From the NCBI GenBank assembly GCA_036583965.1, contig JAZBQD010000015.1:19410310-19474309 (forward strand): a stretch of 64,000 nt of DNA, written 5' to 3'. Within the stretch, counting starts at the first letter, position 1, and every line of letters starts with the position of its first letter. The stretch comes from Prunella strophiata. Lineage: Eukaryota > Chordata > Aves > Passeriformes > Prunellidae. A program made the position numbers and the translations under genes. Positions 10,920-23,492 of this stretch are shown here, piece by piece. Under the pieces are notes generated by a model. It saw only the letters and a list, made by a program, of their open reading frames with translations. It was not told the origin of the DNA and ran no database searches.

Positions 10920-12167
10920 CTGCGAGAATCAGACAGACAAGAGAGTGCAGTAAAGGAAAGGTGAAAGAAAGGACAAACAAAGATACAGTAAAATTGTAAA
11001 GACTTCTGATTATCCTATCTGATTCATAACTTCTGCCAGCAGGACTTGCAAAGGGCTTCCAAGAAAAATTGAAGGCTCCAACAACAGAGTACATGGAATA
11101 TGAAAAACAGTGAGGAAGGAGATACATTTGTGTGTGTCTATGTGTGCATAAAATTATGTACAGAGTGAAGCATTCTTGTGCCAGATTTATTAACTGTCCC
11201 TATAAAATTATTTACAGTAAAATAAATAAAAAGGTAAATTTTATTTCTAATAGAATATCCAGAAGGAGAAGTATTTGAATACAAAATGTCTTCAGGAACT
11301 TATTTCTTTGTTTTTCTAACACAAATTAGTATTTATTCTAATCACATCAATACAATACTTAAAACAATGGCACACTGTATTAACTTTGCAGTAGATGATG
11401 TTAAGGAAGGTTAAATTAAAAAAAATCTAGAAACTATACTGAGAATAAAAAGCATATTAACTTTTCTTTTTCTACTGGTCAAATATAAGGATGAATTCTA
11501 TTAAGTGCAGGTACCACACAAACGGGAGTGTTTAAGGTTTTGACAAAACATAAATATTCCATAGAGTCAGAATTTAACCTCCATGACAAACACATGGTAG
11601 AAAGAAAGATTTGAAAGCCACTTTAAGAGATCTAAATTATTGCTGCTGTCCAAAGAATTAGGAAATGACTCATGTATTTTAATAAAATATTCTCTTTTAT
11701 GTAGGTACTTTAAACTGTAAATTATGCCCACACATTCTGTACCTATTATATTTCTCTTTCTTTTCCCTCACCATTGTTACTACATGTTACATGAAAAATA
11801 TTTTGTTACTGAATGTTCCATAATATTTTTATATTACTATGTGCAGGAATCAAATGTTTCATTTTCTATCAAATTTGACCAAATTAAAGGAAAGTAGTTC
11901 AGGGTTCCTTAATACTGGCCTCAAAAAACATTTTTCTGTTTCTGTTACTTCAGATCCTCCTTCAATATTGCTCAGCCTATTCCTCTGGAACTACATCAGT
12001 AGGGTGGTGAAATATAACTAACAAGTCTTAGCACTGTCTTAACACTTGTCTAGAAAACTTTACAGAAAGGATGCGAAGATACAGCCCCATAAAACTACAA
12101 AAAAAAAAAAAATAGAGGTTTTAGTAAAGTAAAACATTCTCCTTGGAGAGGTATCACACAATTAACT

Positions 12168-12206
12168 AAGTTGGAAAAGCCCCTTGAGATCATCAAGTCC
12201 AACTTA
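12168..12206 (-). mobile_element. CR1 LINE 3'-end remnant
   Basis: The short stretch aagttggaaaagccccttga followed by gatcatcaagtccaactt matches the antisense CR1 3' end. It is degraded and only about 40 bp is recognisable. Confidence 0.65.
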
Positions 12207-14098
12207 GTATATTGTATATGTACAATAAGATATGGAATTTTTTTACTTGTTTCCTCCTAAAATAGAGACTTGCATATGCTGTATGGGAAAAAATATCAAG
12301 TCTCATTTTCATTTTAAAGAAGGAAATATTCAAAATACAAAGGCTTTGTTTTCAAAAATATACTTTGAACTTAGTCCCTTACACATCACAGAAATCTTGT
12401 AGCATATTAAATAGCCTTTTCTTTCATAAAAACAGTGATAAAGTAACTTCATAGAATTATTTTGAGGCATCAATTAATTCATATTTTCTAAATAATAAAT
12501 AGGCTGCAAATCTATTAACTATTTTTCTTGACTTTTGAAAGGAAGATAACATTTAAAAATGGGAAATTCTTACCAAAACTGCTTTGCCATATATGTTAAA
12601 ATTTTGCCTGTGCTACAGATAAAAGTGTGGCTATCCTGCCAAAGGGGAAAGAAATACTCTTTTGAAAGCTAGTAACATTTTGCTGAAGCTACTTCTGCAA
12701 TGGAATTTCCAGTACTACTTTTGCATCCAGAGACTGCTTCAAGGAGTACTGAGTGAAATCATCAGTGAGCTCATATAGATCTAGCCCTTACTCATAAATA
12801 TACATTTAGAGATATCCAAGATAGCAAGAGTTCCAGCCTACATATTGCCTGCTTTACAAATTCCCTGGGGCCTTTAAGCATTGGTCCCAGGCTCATCTGC
12901 TGTTAGAGCTGGTTTCTGCTCACTCCAAGTCCTCTTACCCATTTATTACTGTATGGTGCATCCTACAAACTGTGTGTGTCCAAGATTAGATTCAATCATT
13001 TTGCAAAAATAGCTACTCTTTATCAAATGATAAGCCCTGGAACTAAAGCTGCACAGAGGAACACTTGCAAAATTGAGCCTGTTACCTGGTAAAATTACTC
13101 CCTCTTCTTGCTACTCCATTTTCCCTTCTCCTTTTCAAGCAAGACGTAGAAGGCTTTTATTTTTATTGTAGATATGTCTCACAGTAAATACTAAATAATT
13201 GGCATTTAAAAAATGAACAATCAAAATAAGCAACAACTCCATCCAAACACTGTTTTGGTTTTATCTGTGTAAAATATGTAGTTACATGTTTCCAAAAATT
13301 ATCCTATAAATTAGAAGTTGTAAAGCCACTGTAGATCTTATAGATTAGATTTTGCCCTTAATACTGCATTAATTGATCTAAATGAGAGGCATAAATACTA
13401 TGCAAGTTAATAAAAGGATGATTGTCTGGAAGCCCTGTAGTGTATTACTTTTCTATGACAGATATGCATGGCTTAGTATACCTACAACTCTTTGAAATAT
13501 AATAGCTTGATAAAGTCACTGGACATAAGTTTTCCAATGGAAGTTCTAGAAATATGAAAATCTTGACCAGGTAAATGATTTTTGAAATCTTATAAAATTA
13601 ATAGTAATATATGTAAAGCACATAGATGTTTGCCCTACAAGAAAAAAAAAAATTAAAAAAAAAAAGGTAAAGTAATAAAGTAATAAAATCAAAGTTAAAC
13701 CATGATCTTTCGTAACACAGACAGCGTAGTTGTAACTCTGAGTACCAGAGAATGCACTTGCTGCTCTTTTAGAAATTTCTCTTCCACTGTAGAAAATATG
13801 TCACCTCATTGATAAATTACATAAGCTATAATATCAAGACCATCATTCATGGAAAAGTGACGTAATATATTACGAAGGAAGACACAATCCTAGTTTATGC
13901 CATTATAACAATATTCAGATGCCTTTTGAGTTCAAGAGTGCAGCTGGATATAGGAAAGCACATATGTGAGGTCTGCTCTTATTAATGTCAGTGAGTTCTA
14001 TGTAGATGTGGAAAGCTTCCATGGACTAATCAGGTTGGGAGAAGAACCACATCAGTAACCTTGCCCTTCTGTAGAAACAGGGTTAGGCTGAAGCCTTT

Positions 14099-14147
14099 GT
14101 AACCTTACTGATAACCTTACTGTGACCTTACTTTGTAACCTTACTAG
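14099..14147 (+). repeat. Short imperfect tandem repeat (unit taaccttact-like)
   Basis: Four adjacent imperfect copies of an 11- to 13-bp unit: gtaaccttact, gataaccttact, gtgaccttact and ttgtaaccttact. Confidence 0.85.
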
Positions 14148-15766
14148 GTGTTCAGTGTGCTTTTCTTATTTTCTCTAGACAAAATCTAGCAGGCAGAGGA
14201 AAAGATTTTTTTTCTTCTACATTCGGGAATCCCCAGCAATGGGACTTTCCTGTAGAAATGGGAACTTTGAATGTTAGAGTATATTTTAAAAGAGTTTTGG
14301 TCAGTTTCTGTTTTTTGTTTACTATGATGACTTTCCCACACAGAAATATGATAATTGAGTATTTTTATAAAGCCTTAAGGAATTTGTATCTAACATACAA
14401 AGTGCATGTCTACTATTTTTTGAATGCTGTTTAAGTTCATGGTCAAGTCCAAAACCATTCATCTTCCAAACAGGCTAGACATAGAGTATTCTATGTAATT
14501 GGCTGTTTTACACATACAGTTATTTGAATGTTCTAAAGTACCCAAAATCTTCACATAGGAAGACTTAAGCATATAAGCAAAACCCAGGCCCTTTCTACCT
14601 AAAGCAAGACCTCTCTAAACTGTCAACTGTTTCCCTTAGTAAACTAAAAACATAATCTTGCTTTGAATCAAATAAACCAAAAACTTGTCCTCAAATTCAA
14701 ATCTCACTGCCAAAAAGAACAGGCCACATAAGCTTTTAATTCTTCAGGCTGAGGAGACTACCTGACTACATGGTGTATACTGAACACCTACTTCTGACTA
14801 CTTGAGCCAGTAATGGTACATATATGTCATTACTCAAAACTGCAAATTATTTCACCTTGCAATTAAGTATTTTCCCCCTCCAAACTAATTTTCAGCATAA
14901 GCTACAGTGAGCTGAACACATCCCACGTGTCTGTATCCTTCTCCTAACTGCACAGCTCCCAGTGCAGCCCTGTACCAGAAGGTCTCTGGAGTGAACTAAA
15001 AAGTGAACTACAGCTATTAAGAACTTCCATTTAAGCAGGTTACTTTCTGTGTTTGCAATACTATCCTTCCAGACTGATACACAGTGGGTGACTTCCAAAG
15101 AGGAGCTACACAGCTAGAATTGCCTGGAGGTGATTATATGAGTGCTTAAACAATTGCTTTGTCAGCTCTGGACATTTCAGGGACATTTTAGCTTTTGGTG
15201 CAGGAGCAAATGTAAAGCTGCCTGTCACACAGCTGACTGTAAAGCACAGAAATATATTCCAACACAGTCACTGATGAAGTTGGAGCACTGATTACAAAAA
15301 GAAGCACCTTCCTGCAGGGCTTGCAGCAGGCTTTGAAAATTCCTACCATGCATTTCAACATTTCTTCTTGGGAAACTATTATTTCTCTGGATTTGTCAAC
15401 TTTCAACACGGAACAGCCTAGGAAAATGTCTGAAATATCTGGTCCTACCAAAGCAAAAAAAGAGAAGCTGTTCTTTATGTAAAGGATATTAAATATATTT
15501 TGTCTTTTAATACGTGAAATACAGAGAAATGCAGCAATTAGGAGAAAAATGTATAAATCTCCAATAGTGAATAGCATAGTGAGTTCTACATTCCACAAGG
15601 CAGGTGAAAGAAAAGACTGGGGCAGGTGGGAGCAGGTAACAGTGCATACCCATGTGGCAAGAATAATGACATTGACACCATACAACTGTTGAACAGAGAT
15701 GCTGCTACCAAATAAATGTCCCTGGACCTCATGGGCTAGTCACTGATAACTTAGTAATATCCTGAA

Positions 15767-15803
15767 TTTGTTTGTTTGTTTGTTTGTTTGTTTGTTTTGT
15801 TTT
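15767..15803 (+). repeat. (TTTG)n microsatellite
   Basis: Six or more TTTG units followed by ttttgtttt. Confidence 0.95.
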
Positions 15804-18800
15804 AAGGGATACTGTTCAGGGGAAAACCTTACTAAAACATTTTACTTGAAGACCCTGATTTTACCCTCAAAATCTATGTAGCCTTGCCTTCAACTACTAC
15901 AAGAACTGCTAAACAGAAAAGATATAACTCTTGATGTAAAGGCTTGCCTAATGTAAAGGTGAAAGTGTTTCAGCATGTCTATTTCATTCTGGTTCTCTTT
16001 CCAAAACTGAGACTTTGGATCACTATTAATAGAAGATGCTTACTGGAAGTATTTTTTAAAATTATGTTTTGCTGGAAGGATTTAAATTGCAGAAAATACT
16101 TTCTTCAAAATTACATTTTCTAAAACAAAATTATGCTCAAGACATGTTAGGCAAACATATCTTGATAAATGTCTTTCTTGGAATAAATTGAAAGAAAGCA
16201 TATCAACATGGCAAATACACTTGGTCACAGCTCAGTACACTAAGCTGGATGATCTTATACACTTACAATTACATCTCTCATATGACACCTGAAGTGTGAC
16301 CCTATATGCCACACCATGACCTTTATCATATAATTCAGTACACAAACTTAATCAACAAGAAAATGGACAGGTACAGTTTAGTTATGGGAGACAGCCAGAC
16401 ACTTTATACTGTGGTCCCAGTCTACCATTGCCAGTTTGTTTCATTATTAGGATTCAAACTTTTCAGATTTGTACACCTGTGTTACATATTCCCTGCTACT
16501 TTAATAAGATCAGGGAAAACTAGAACTAATTAAGTATAATATCCTATGGGCTTCTCTCTTGCTTGATTATCTTTAAGATTTTATCTTAGGAAGATGCTTA
16601 TTTCAAATTATGCTTTTGACCCTACTTGTAGCATTTTCACTTTTTCCCTTCTTCCTTCTGCCATTACAAAATTTAGAACCTGTACCCGAAAAAAATGAAG
16701 TTATTTTGGCAGAACGCAAAGGAAAACACACATTGAAAAGTTTCAATAAGATAGTATTTTTGGATCATGCCCAGCAGCAAGCAATCAAAAGCAATTTATT
16801 ACTCTTTTATTATTATTTTTAAAGTACACTTTTTTTTCCTTTTTCTTCACTATTCACATCTACAAAGACCACATATGCATTCCTGGGCTGACCTCACACA
16901 TCTTCCCTGATTGTGTGTTATAACCATGCATCCCTTCACCTTAGGGTTACAACTGACAGCTTGATCACAAGTTCTTCACCATCTCAGGCCTAGAACCAGT
17001 ATCAGCAATAACAGCTTGAATTGAACGAGGGACTCATAGCAAGAGGAAACAATGCAGGGGAGAATAATCCCTATTAAAGAATCTCATATCTGGCCCTTGT
17101 TTCAGCAGCTCAGTGTTATGTAATACTGTGAAAATGTTCTCATCAACTAAAACCAGATAGCCTATTTAGGTGTTCCCAGTGAGCCCAACCTTTTTCACAG
17201 ACTAGTCTACTGAAAGTTCACAAGTTCTTGGATATAATGCACAGAGGAAATATTTGGTGTCTAGAAGATGAGGAAAAACCCTGTATTTCCTGAGTCACTG
17301 AAATCCTGATTCAGAAAATTGAGCCATTAGACAACTGTTAAGGAAGCACAGAATCCAGTGGTTCTGTGATGTGTTGGAGTTGCTGCACAACTGAGAACCA
17401 AACCTCACATTCACGAGAAATTCTGTCCTTAGACTTTGAAACATGTCCACGGCAAATTCAACTGTTTTGCTGCCAATAGGAAAGCAACAGTAAAACCTGA
17501 CAAGCCAGTTGGAAACAAGCCTTATAATCCCCTGGAAGTGAAGACAGTTCATTAATTGGAGCGCTATGAATATTTGTGAGAAACAGCTGCAAAGTTTAGG
17601 AAACAGGTTTGAGGTTTTGTGTGCTCTCAGTACCTATTTCCATTAGACTTTTCATGACCATTTTTTATACACTCACTGAAGAAGGCTTGGTTAAACTGAA
17701 GAAATAAGTAGCTTCAGGAAAACTCTATTTAGCATTAGAAATATTTAGAAATATTTGCTTATGCAGTTCACTTTGTGCTGGCTTACCCTATACTCAGCTT
17801 TCCACAGATATACACTCTTTCTACATCCTGAAGTTGTGACTGTGCTAAAATTACTGTCAGAGTAGCTCCAACAAGGCTGCCTGGCATTTCCAAGTCTCAG
17901 GGCTTGGAATAGGATTTAATTCACATGAACTGAATCCTAAATGTGACCCTATTTCTACTTGGACAAAAATAAGCTCTCTACCTTTGAGAGGCAGTGTACA
18001 ACCAGGTGCATTTTCATTCCTTTTAGTAATGGACATACATTGACAGGGAACTTACAATAATATTTTGTATATGCATAGTTCTTTCTAATACTTATTAACA
18101 AAAGAAAAAAGAAACCAACAAAGAAAAACAAAAAAAACCTCCCTCATATTGTGTACTTATTTACTTTCAATCTTTACTGCTTTGATGCCAACACTAATTA
18201 CAGAAAATAACCCTAAGCTACTTTGAATCAGTATATCTTAATTAATAAGTAAGTTTCAAATTTGCAAAATGAAGACAACAGGAGACCAAGAAAGAGCAAA
18301 GGAATGGATTCTTCACAAGGCACAATATCAAATTCACAAATAAGGACATGGACTTAACATGCCAGTTGTACTCATGACAGAGCTGTTCTAACTTCATCAA
18401 GAGAACCATCAACCATAAGTAAAGCTGAAATAGTGAACATGTCAGGAAGAAAAGTCTTCTTAACTCAGGTTTAAAGAAACATAAATATATTTATTCGTAA
18501 CAATTTCCTATCTTTTATCCCCAATGTCATGTAGAGCTAATCCTAATGAAAGGAGACATTACTAACATAGAGATGGCTCCTTTCATAGGCACATCATTAT
18601 CTAGAATCAATTTCCATCATCAGCCCAGCAGCCACCCATTTATCATGACTGAGGATCACCCAGCTGTTTCACTGATCACATCTTTTTCCTCTCTCTCCAC
18701 TACTTCCAGTTAAGATCACTGACATCTTGCTACCAAAAGGTAATATTAAGAATTACTCATTTTGTGATTTTCAGTAAGATATAGCCAATATAAAAATAAT

Positions 18801-21800
18801 CTATCTGATTCTTTTTATCTAATAGAAAAATTCGTCAACAACAATAATAATAATAAATTAAAAATATAAAAAATTTAAATTTTTGAAGTGAAACAGTCTT
18901 ATGAAATAATCAAACCAATATCTAAGTTCCAGATACTTGCTGCCTTTTTCTGTTCAGTTTTTAGATTTTGTTTGGGATGAAAATATATCCTCCACTTTTA
19001 CCCTTGGACATGGCTGGTGTCCTACTAGGACAGCTTAAGAGAAGGAGTAATGCAAAAAAGGTCCAGTTTGTGTTTTTAAGCATAGTATTATCAATAATTT
19101 CTTACAAACTCTCAGTGGGCACAGAAAAAGACTCTAAATTCACTCTAAATGTCTTGATCACTGATGAGGAAATTCACATTTCAGAACAGAAATAAAAATA
19201 GCCTTTAAAAAATCCTCTGTATTACATACTAGTATTTGAATAGTAAATCATTTTTCAGAAGTTAAATTGATTCATTTTTCTTGTCTGTAATTCTGAGTTT
19301 ACATTATGCAGAAAGACATGGGCAAATTTTAAAATTCTACCTAACAATCAAGAGAGAAGTAAAACTACTGTGGCAAATGCCATCTTTTAAACTGTGCATA
19401 ACAAAGAAATACAGCATTTCTTCACAAGTCATAGCAGTTATTTTTTCTTTAAACCTGACCTAACATTTTACACGTGGAGTACAAATAACTTTCTGGTTGT
19501 CTAAACAAGTGTAATTTTAACTGCTATCTTCTCAAAACTAAACTGCAGGAGACACAATATACATTCAATTTACTTTTAAAATATTTGCTTTAAGAAACAG
19601 TAGCTTAATAGCTGGTGTAAGTCCAAAGTATCATCCATCCCTGGCAGCACACATGCCATAAATGATCTAGAAATATGCAGTGCATCTGCTGATTCAGTTA
19701 GCTGTAGTGGAAGAAAAAAAAACCAGTGGAAGACACTCTTTCATCACCTTGACACTGCAATAAAAGCCTTTGTAAACTAGTAATTGGATCATTAATTATT
19801 GATTTCCCCTTTAGCAGTCATGATGAAGAAAGTAATTTGGTATATGTAAAAACACCTATTGTTTTGAGTTTGGTTACATGTTATTTTTGTCCAAACCACC
19901 TTCTTTGAGGGAAATTAATTACCTCTTTAAAGAGGAACAGAAAACCTGAAAATAAAGCTGCAGTAGATCCCAGAAGTAAAAATCATAATCAACTGTCTTA
20001 TTTAGTTTCATACCTTCTGTGCATAGGTTTGACAGTGTGATATTGTATAATCAAATTAGTTCAGAGCAATGATCAGTTACACCTGGGTTACAGCTTAAAG
20101 AACAGATGTGCAAAAATAAAATACCAATGATGGTGGTTGTTTTTTAAGACACTTCAGCACAATGAAGATTTTTTTGCTCATGTATACATGTTTATACCTA
20201 CATGCAGGAAAATTCCCATACACATTACATTAAGAGGTAAGTTCGGTTGCAAAATTAAATATTTGTAAGGTAAGGGTGGTACAAGACTTAGATTGCCATA
20301 AAACATTAATTTAGTTCCTATACAAATGTGTTTATGTATAATATTTCATAATACAATGGTAAAGTCCCCCATCCCCACAATGGCTCTTCTGTGCACAGAA
20401 AGATGTAACTTCAGTAACTAGTTCATATCATTGTTTCTTCAGTTAATGACCCCTTTCATTAGTTTCTGAACATAATCTAAATGCAGATCTAAATGCAAAA
20501 TTATTTGTCTCCTGAGAGCTCTGGGGCTGTGAGAATATTCTCCAGGAGTCAGGGTTAAATTCAAGGAATTGTTCTTTGTGGACTGTCTGCATAATGAAAT
20601 GAACAAGATGCTACAATTAACCTCTTAAAATGAGCTGCTGACATACAGAAGTACCACCAAACACTTTGAAATATTCCAAACAATTTTCAGTGCCAAACAT
20701 GAGAAATACAGGGCTTGATTTTTCTTTATTATTTTTTAGAATTTTAGTTCTGCCTTTTCCCTGCTCTATTGTACCTATTACACCTATTCTTAGAAAATTG
20801 CTAGAATTTATACAAATCTACTCACAAAATAAGCAGTAAATTTTATTATATGATTAAAACAAACAGAAAAAAAAAAAATCATCTTCCCAACATTTAACCA
20901 AGATTGCTCATGTCTATATATACAAGCTGGATGGAAACTTCCTTTGAACAGAAATTCCCTAAGAATGTACCTCAAAGAAAATCAATATGGTTTTAAAAAT
21001 GTTGTGGAGATTTAAGGGTAAGATTGTTCAAGTAATAAGTAGAGGGATATAGATGCTATTTGCATTTTAAATGAATTTAGAATCCTAATGAAATAAAGTA
21101 TACTTTTGCATTGTAGTTTGCACTGTCTTCATTATTTCAGAAGAATATACAACAATGGAAGAAGAGTCCACAGAAGAATAGTGCATGTTAGCTCTGCAAT
21201 TATTTCATTTCGCTGAATACATAAAGAAGCACATTGCTCAGGGACCTTTCCACAGTCAACAAGAACTACACTCATAATTACAGCCTTCTGTAGCTGAGGC
21301 TGTAATAAAAGTTACATAAGGGATTTAATCTCAGTCTCTTGTCTTTGTAAGATCACAATTACCCAAAAATATATCTCCTGAGGCTAAATATTTCCAGAAT
21401 GACTTTAAGTAAAAGGTCAGTATTTTCCACTACTTTTCAAGGAAAATTCCCTCACCTCCTCTACTTGTTCATGTTTAAATTTCTGGAAATTTGTGATAAG
21501 AGAAGAAAAAAAAAGTCATAATACTTAATGCTTGCAAAACCATCAGGGAATTCTGCCTCATAAATTGTACCAGACCCCACACTATGGAGGCTCTCATTGC
21601 TCAAAGCAGTCCTTCAGACAATGTAACTTGTCTGGTTCACACAGAGGTTTTCAGAAGCAAATCACTGTGTAGCAGAGACTGGACCAGCCTTCTCTTCTTC
21701 AGGTGGAAGAGCTACATTCACAAAATAGAAGGTGCATAATTGTGATGTGAACACAGAGACTATACAGCTTAAAGGGAGGTCAGAAACTTATTCTTGTTAC

Positions 21801-21890
21801 AAATCAATTAAGGACCACAAAGCAATATACTTCAAAATGCTCCACTTGACTTCTTTTTCATTTATTCTTTTCCACCTGAAAGAATAATAA

Positions 21891-22073
21891 AGAACTGGAA
21901 TGCTCTTCCCAGAGAGGTGGTGGAATCACCATCTCTGGATGTGTTTAAAAAAAGGCTGGACATGGCACTTGGTGCTATAGTCTAGATTCTGAGTTGAGGT
22001 GTTAGGACATAGGTTGGACTTGATGATCTTAGAGGTCTCTTCCAACCTCATTATTCTGTGATTCTGCGACTTC
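21891..22073 (+). mobile_element. CR1 LINE, 3'-terminal fragment
   Basis: The sequence runs from aagaactggaatgctcttcc through gagaggtggtggaatcaccatc and ggttggacttgatgatctta to the terminal ttctgtgattctgcgac. This is the sense-strand end of CR1: the last codons of ORF2, the short 3' UTR and degenerate octamers. It is 5'-truncated and antisense to RIMS2. Confidence 0.88.
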
Positions 22074-23257
22074 AGATAGAGTTGAGTAAGACACTTGTAG
22101 CACAGCCAGGTTCAAACCATCCTCTCCCTTTCTTCATTTGCTCATTTCCTTAGGTGCACACCTTATTGACAATATAATGTATCCTGCTTAAAACAACTCT
22201 TCAAACCAAAGTTTTACATTTGTCTGATGACTGTCCAGTTCGATTTCATTTTCAGATAAACTGCTAGTGAACTAACCTGCTACTGCCTAAATAAAATAAC
22301 AAAAAATGCATCATGTTGTCTCCATAATTTTCCCAAAAACTTATGCATTTCACTTACAAACTACTTATTCATCTCTATTCAGTATGAAGCTGAAAGTCCT
22401 TGATGAAGAAACATAGCAAGAAATATGAAAATTACATGTAAACATTTTTGGTTGATTGGAGGGTTTTGAAGGTTTTTTAAATTTTAAATTAAAGAGGCTG
22501 CCTCTTTTCATTATGCATTCTTAATATGAATGAATATAACACTCAGATGTGAAAAAAACAGGTGTGGGATACAGCTGGCACAGGTGTCAACACAATGACC
22601 TTACAGATATGGCCAGCTGGTTTGTAAATAACAAAAGGATCATTCCCCTGATTTAAATTTGCCAGTGAAGACTTGGAAATGCCTCCATTAGTATAAAATT
22701 GCATAAGAGCATCTTTGCTGTACTGTAAGTACTGCAGGTCTTGTCAGAGTGAAGGTTTTATAAAATGCAGAGCATGAATAAGTTATAATAAATTTATTAT
22801 GATTAGACTATTGTATTACCTGAATCTGCCATTTTTTAAAAGTCTCTGATAATATTTTACTTATTTTACAGTGATTAGAAATAATTTTATCTGTCAGTAT
22901 TTTTCTGTTGCTGCTTATGATAATGCAAGTAAATTTGGCCTATTCATATCTATCAAAAGAGAATAAAATTGGATTCAAATGAAATTTTGATTGGTAATAC
23001 TGAAAATATACAAATAGTGACACCATTAATATTTATTATTTTACATTTTATAATGGACTGTGATTGTAATTCCCTTTCACAAATTTGTTGAAATAAGGAG
23101 ATACCACGTTTTTGCAAACGTAGAGATTAATTTGTTAACATAAAGAGATACCACAGGATTTTCTTAATGTAGAATTTTCTATGTTCACAGCTATACACTG
23201 TACACAACACAAGCAGTTAATGACTTTTTAGGGTGACATTGCTGTTCCTGCTTTCCC

Positions 23258-23274
23258 TTTTTTTTTTTTTTTTT
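23258..23274 (+). repeat. Poly-T tract
   Basis: Homopolymer run of about 17 T, with no flanking element recognised. Confidence 0.9.
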
Positions 23275-23440
23275 AAGATCATCCTCTGTCAAATCCGATA
23301 AAGAACTGGAAAGTATGATATGCTTTGGGAATAACAACTTTGGCAAACTACTCATCTCAATGTAAACAGTTACAGGTTTTAACTGCTTTCTCCTTGTTGA
23401 TTTCAAATAAGATCTTATGCAAAAAAAATTATTTATACAG

Positions 23441-23492
23441 TTCGTAGAATCATAGAATGATTTTGATGGGTAGATTCTCTAGTTCCAACATT
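23441..23492 (-). mobile_element. CR1 LINE 3'-end remnant with terminal repeats
   Basis: It begins with two copies of the CR1 terminal octamer in antisense (cgtagaat catagaat), followed by a diverged version of the adjoining CR1 3' end (tagattctctagttccaac). It is a short, heavily 5'-truncated insertion. Confidence 0.7.

Larger units (their letters stand above)
10920..21890 (-). other. RIMS2 41-kb intron, 3' third
   Basis: AT-rich intronic DNA with no coding exon I can support. It holds a CR1 remnant (12168-12206), an A-run (12099-12112), the tandem repeat at 14099 and the TTTG microsatellite. A 165-codon open frame at 15188-15685 on the minus strand resembles nothing I recognise. Confidence 0.8.

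Noticed and set aside
10735..11127. 130-codon open frame on the minus strand around 10.9 kb
   Set aside because: It is real exon A (10852-10919) read through into both flanking introns; the Met and flanks are not coding.
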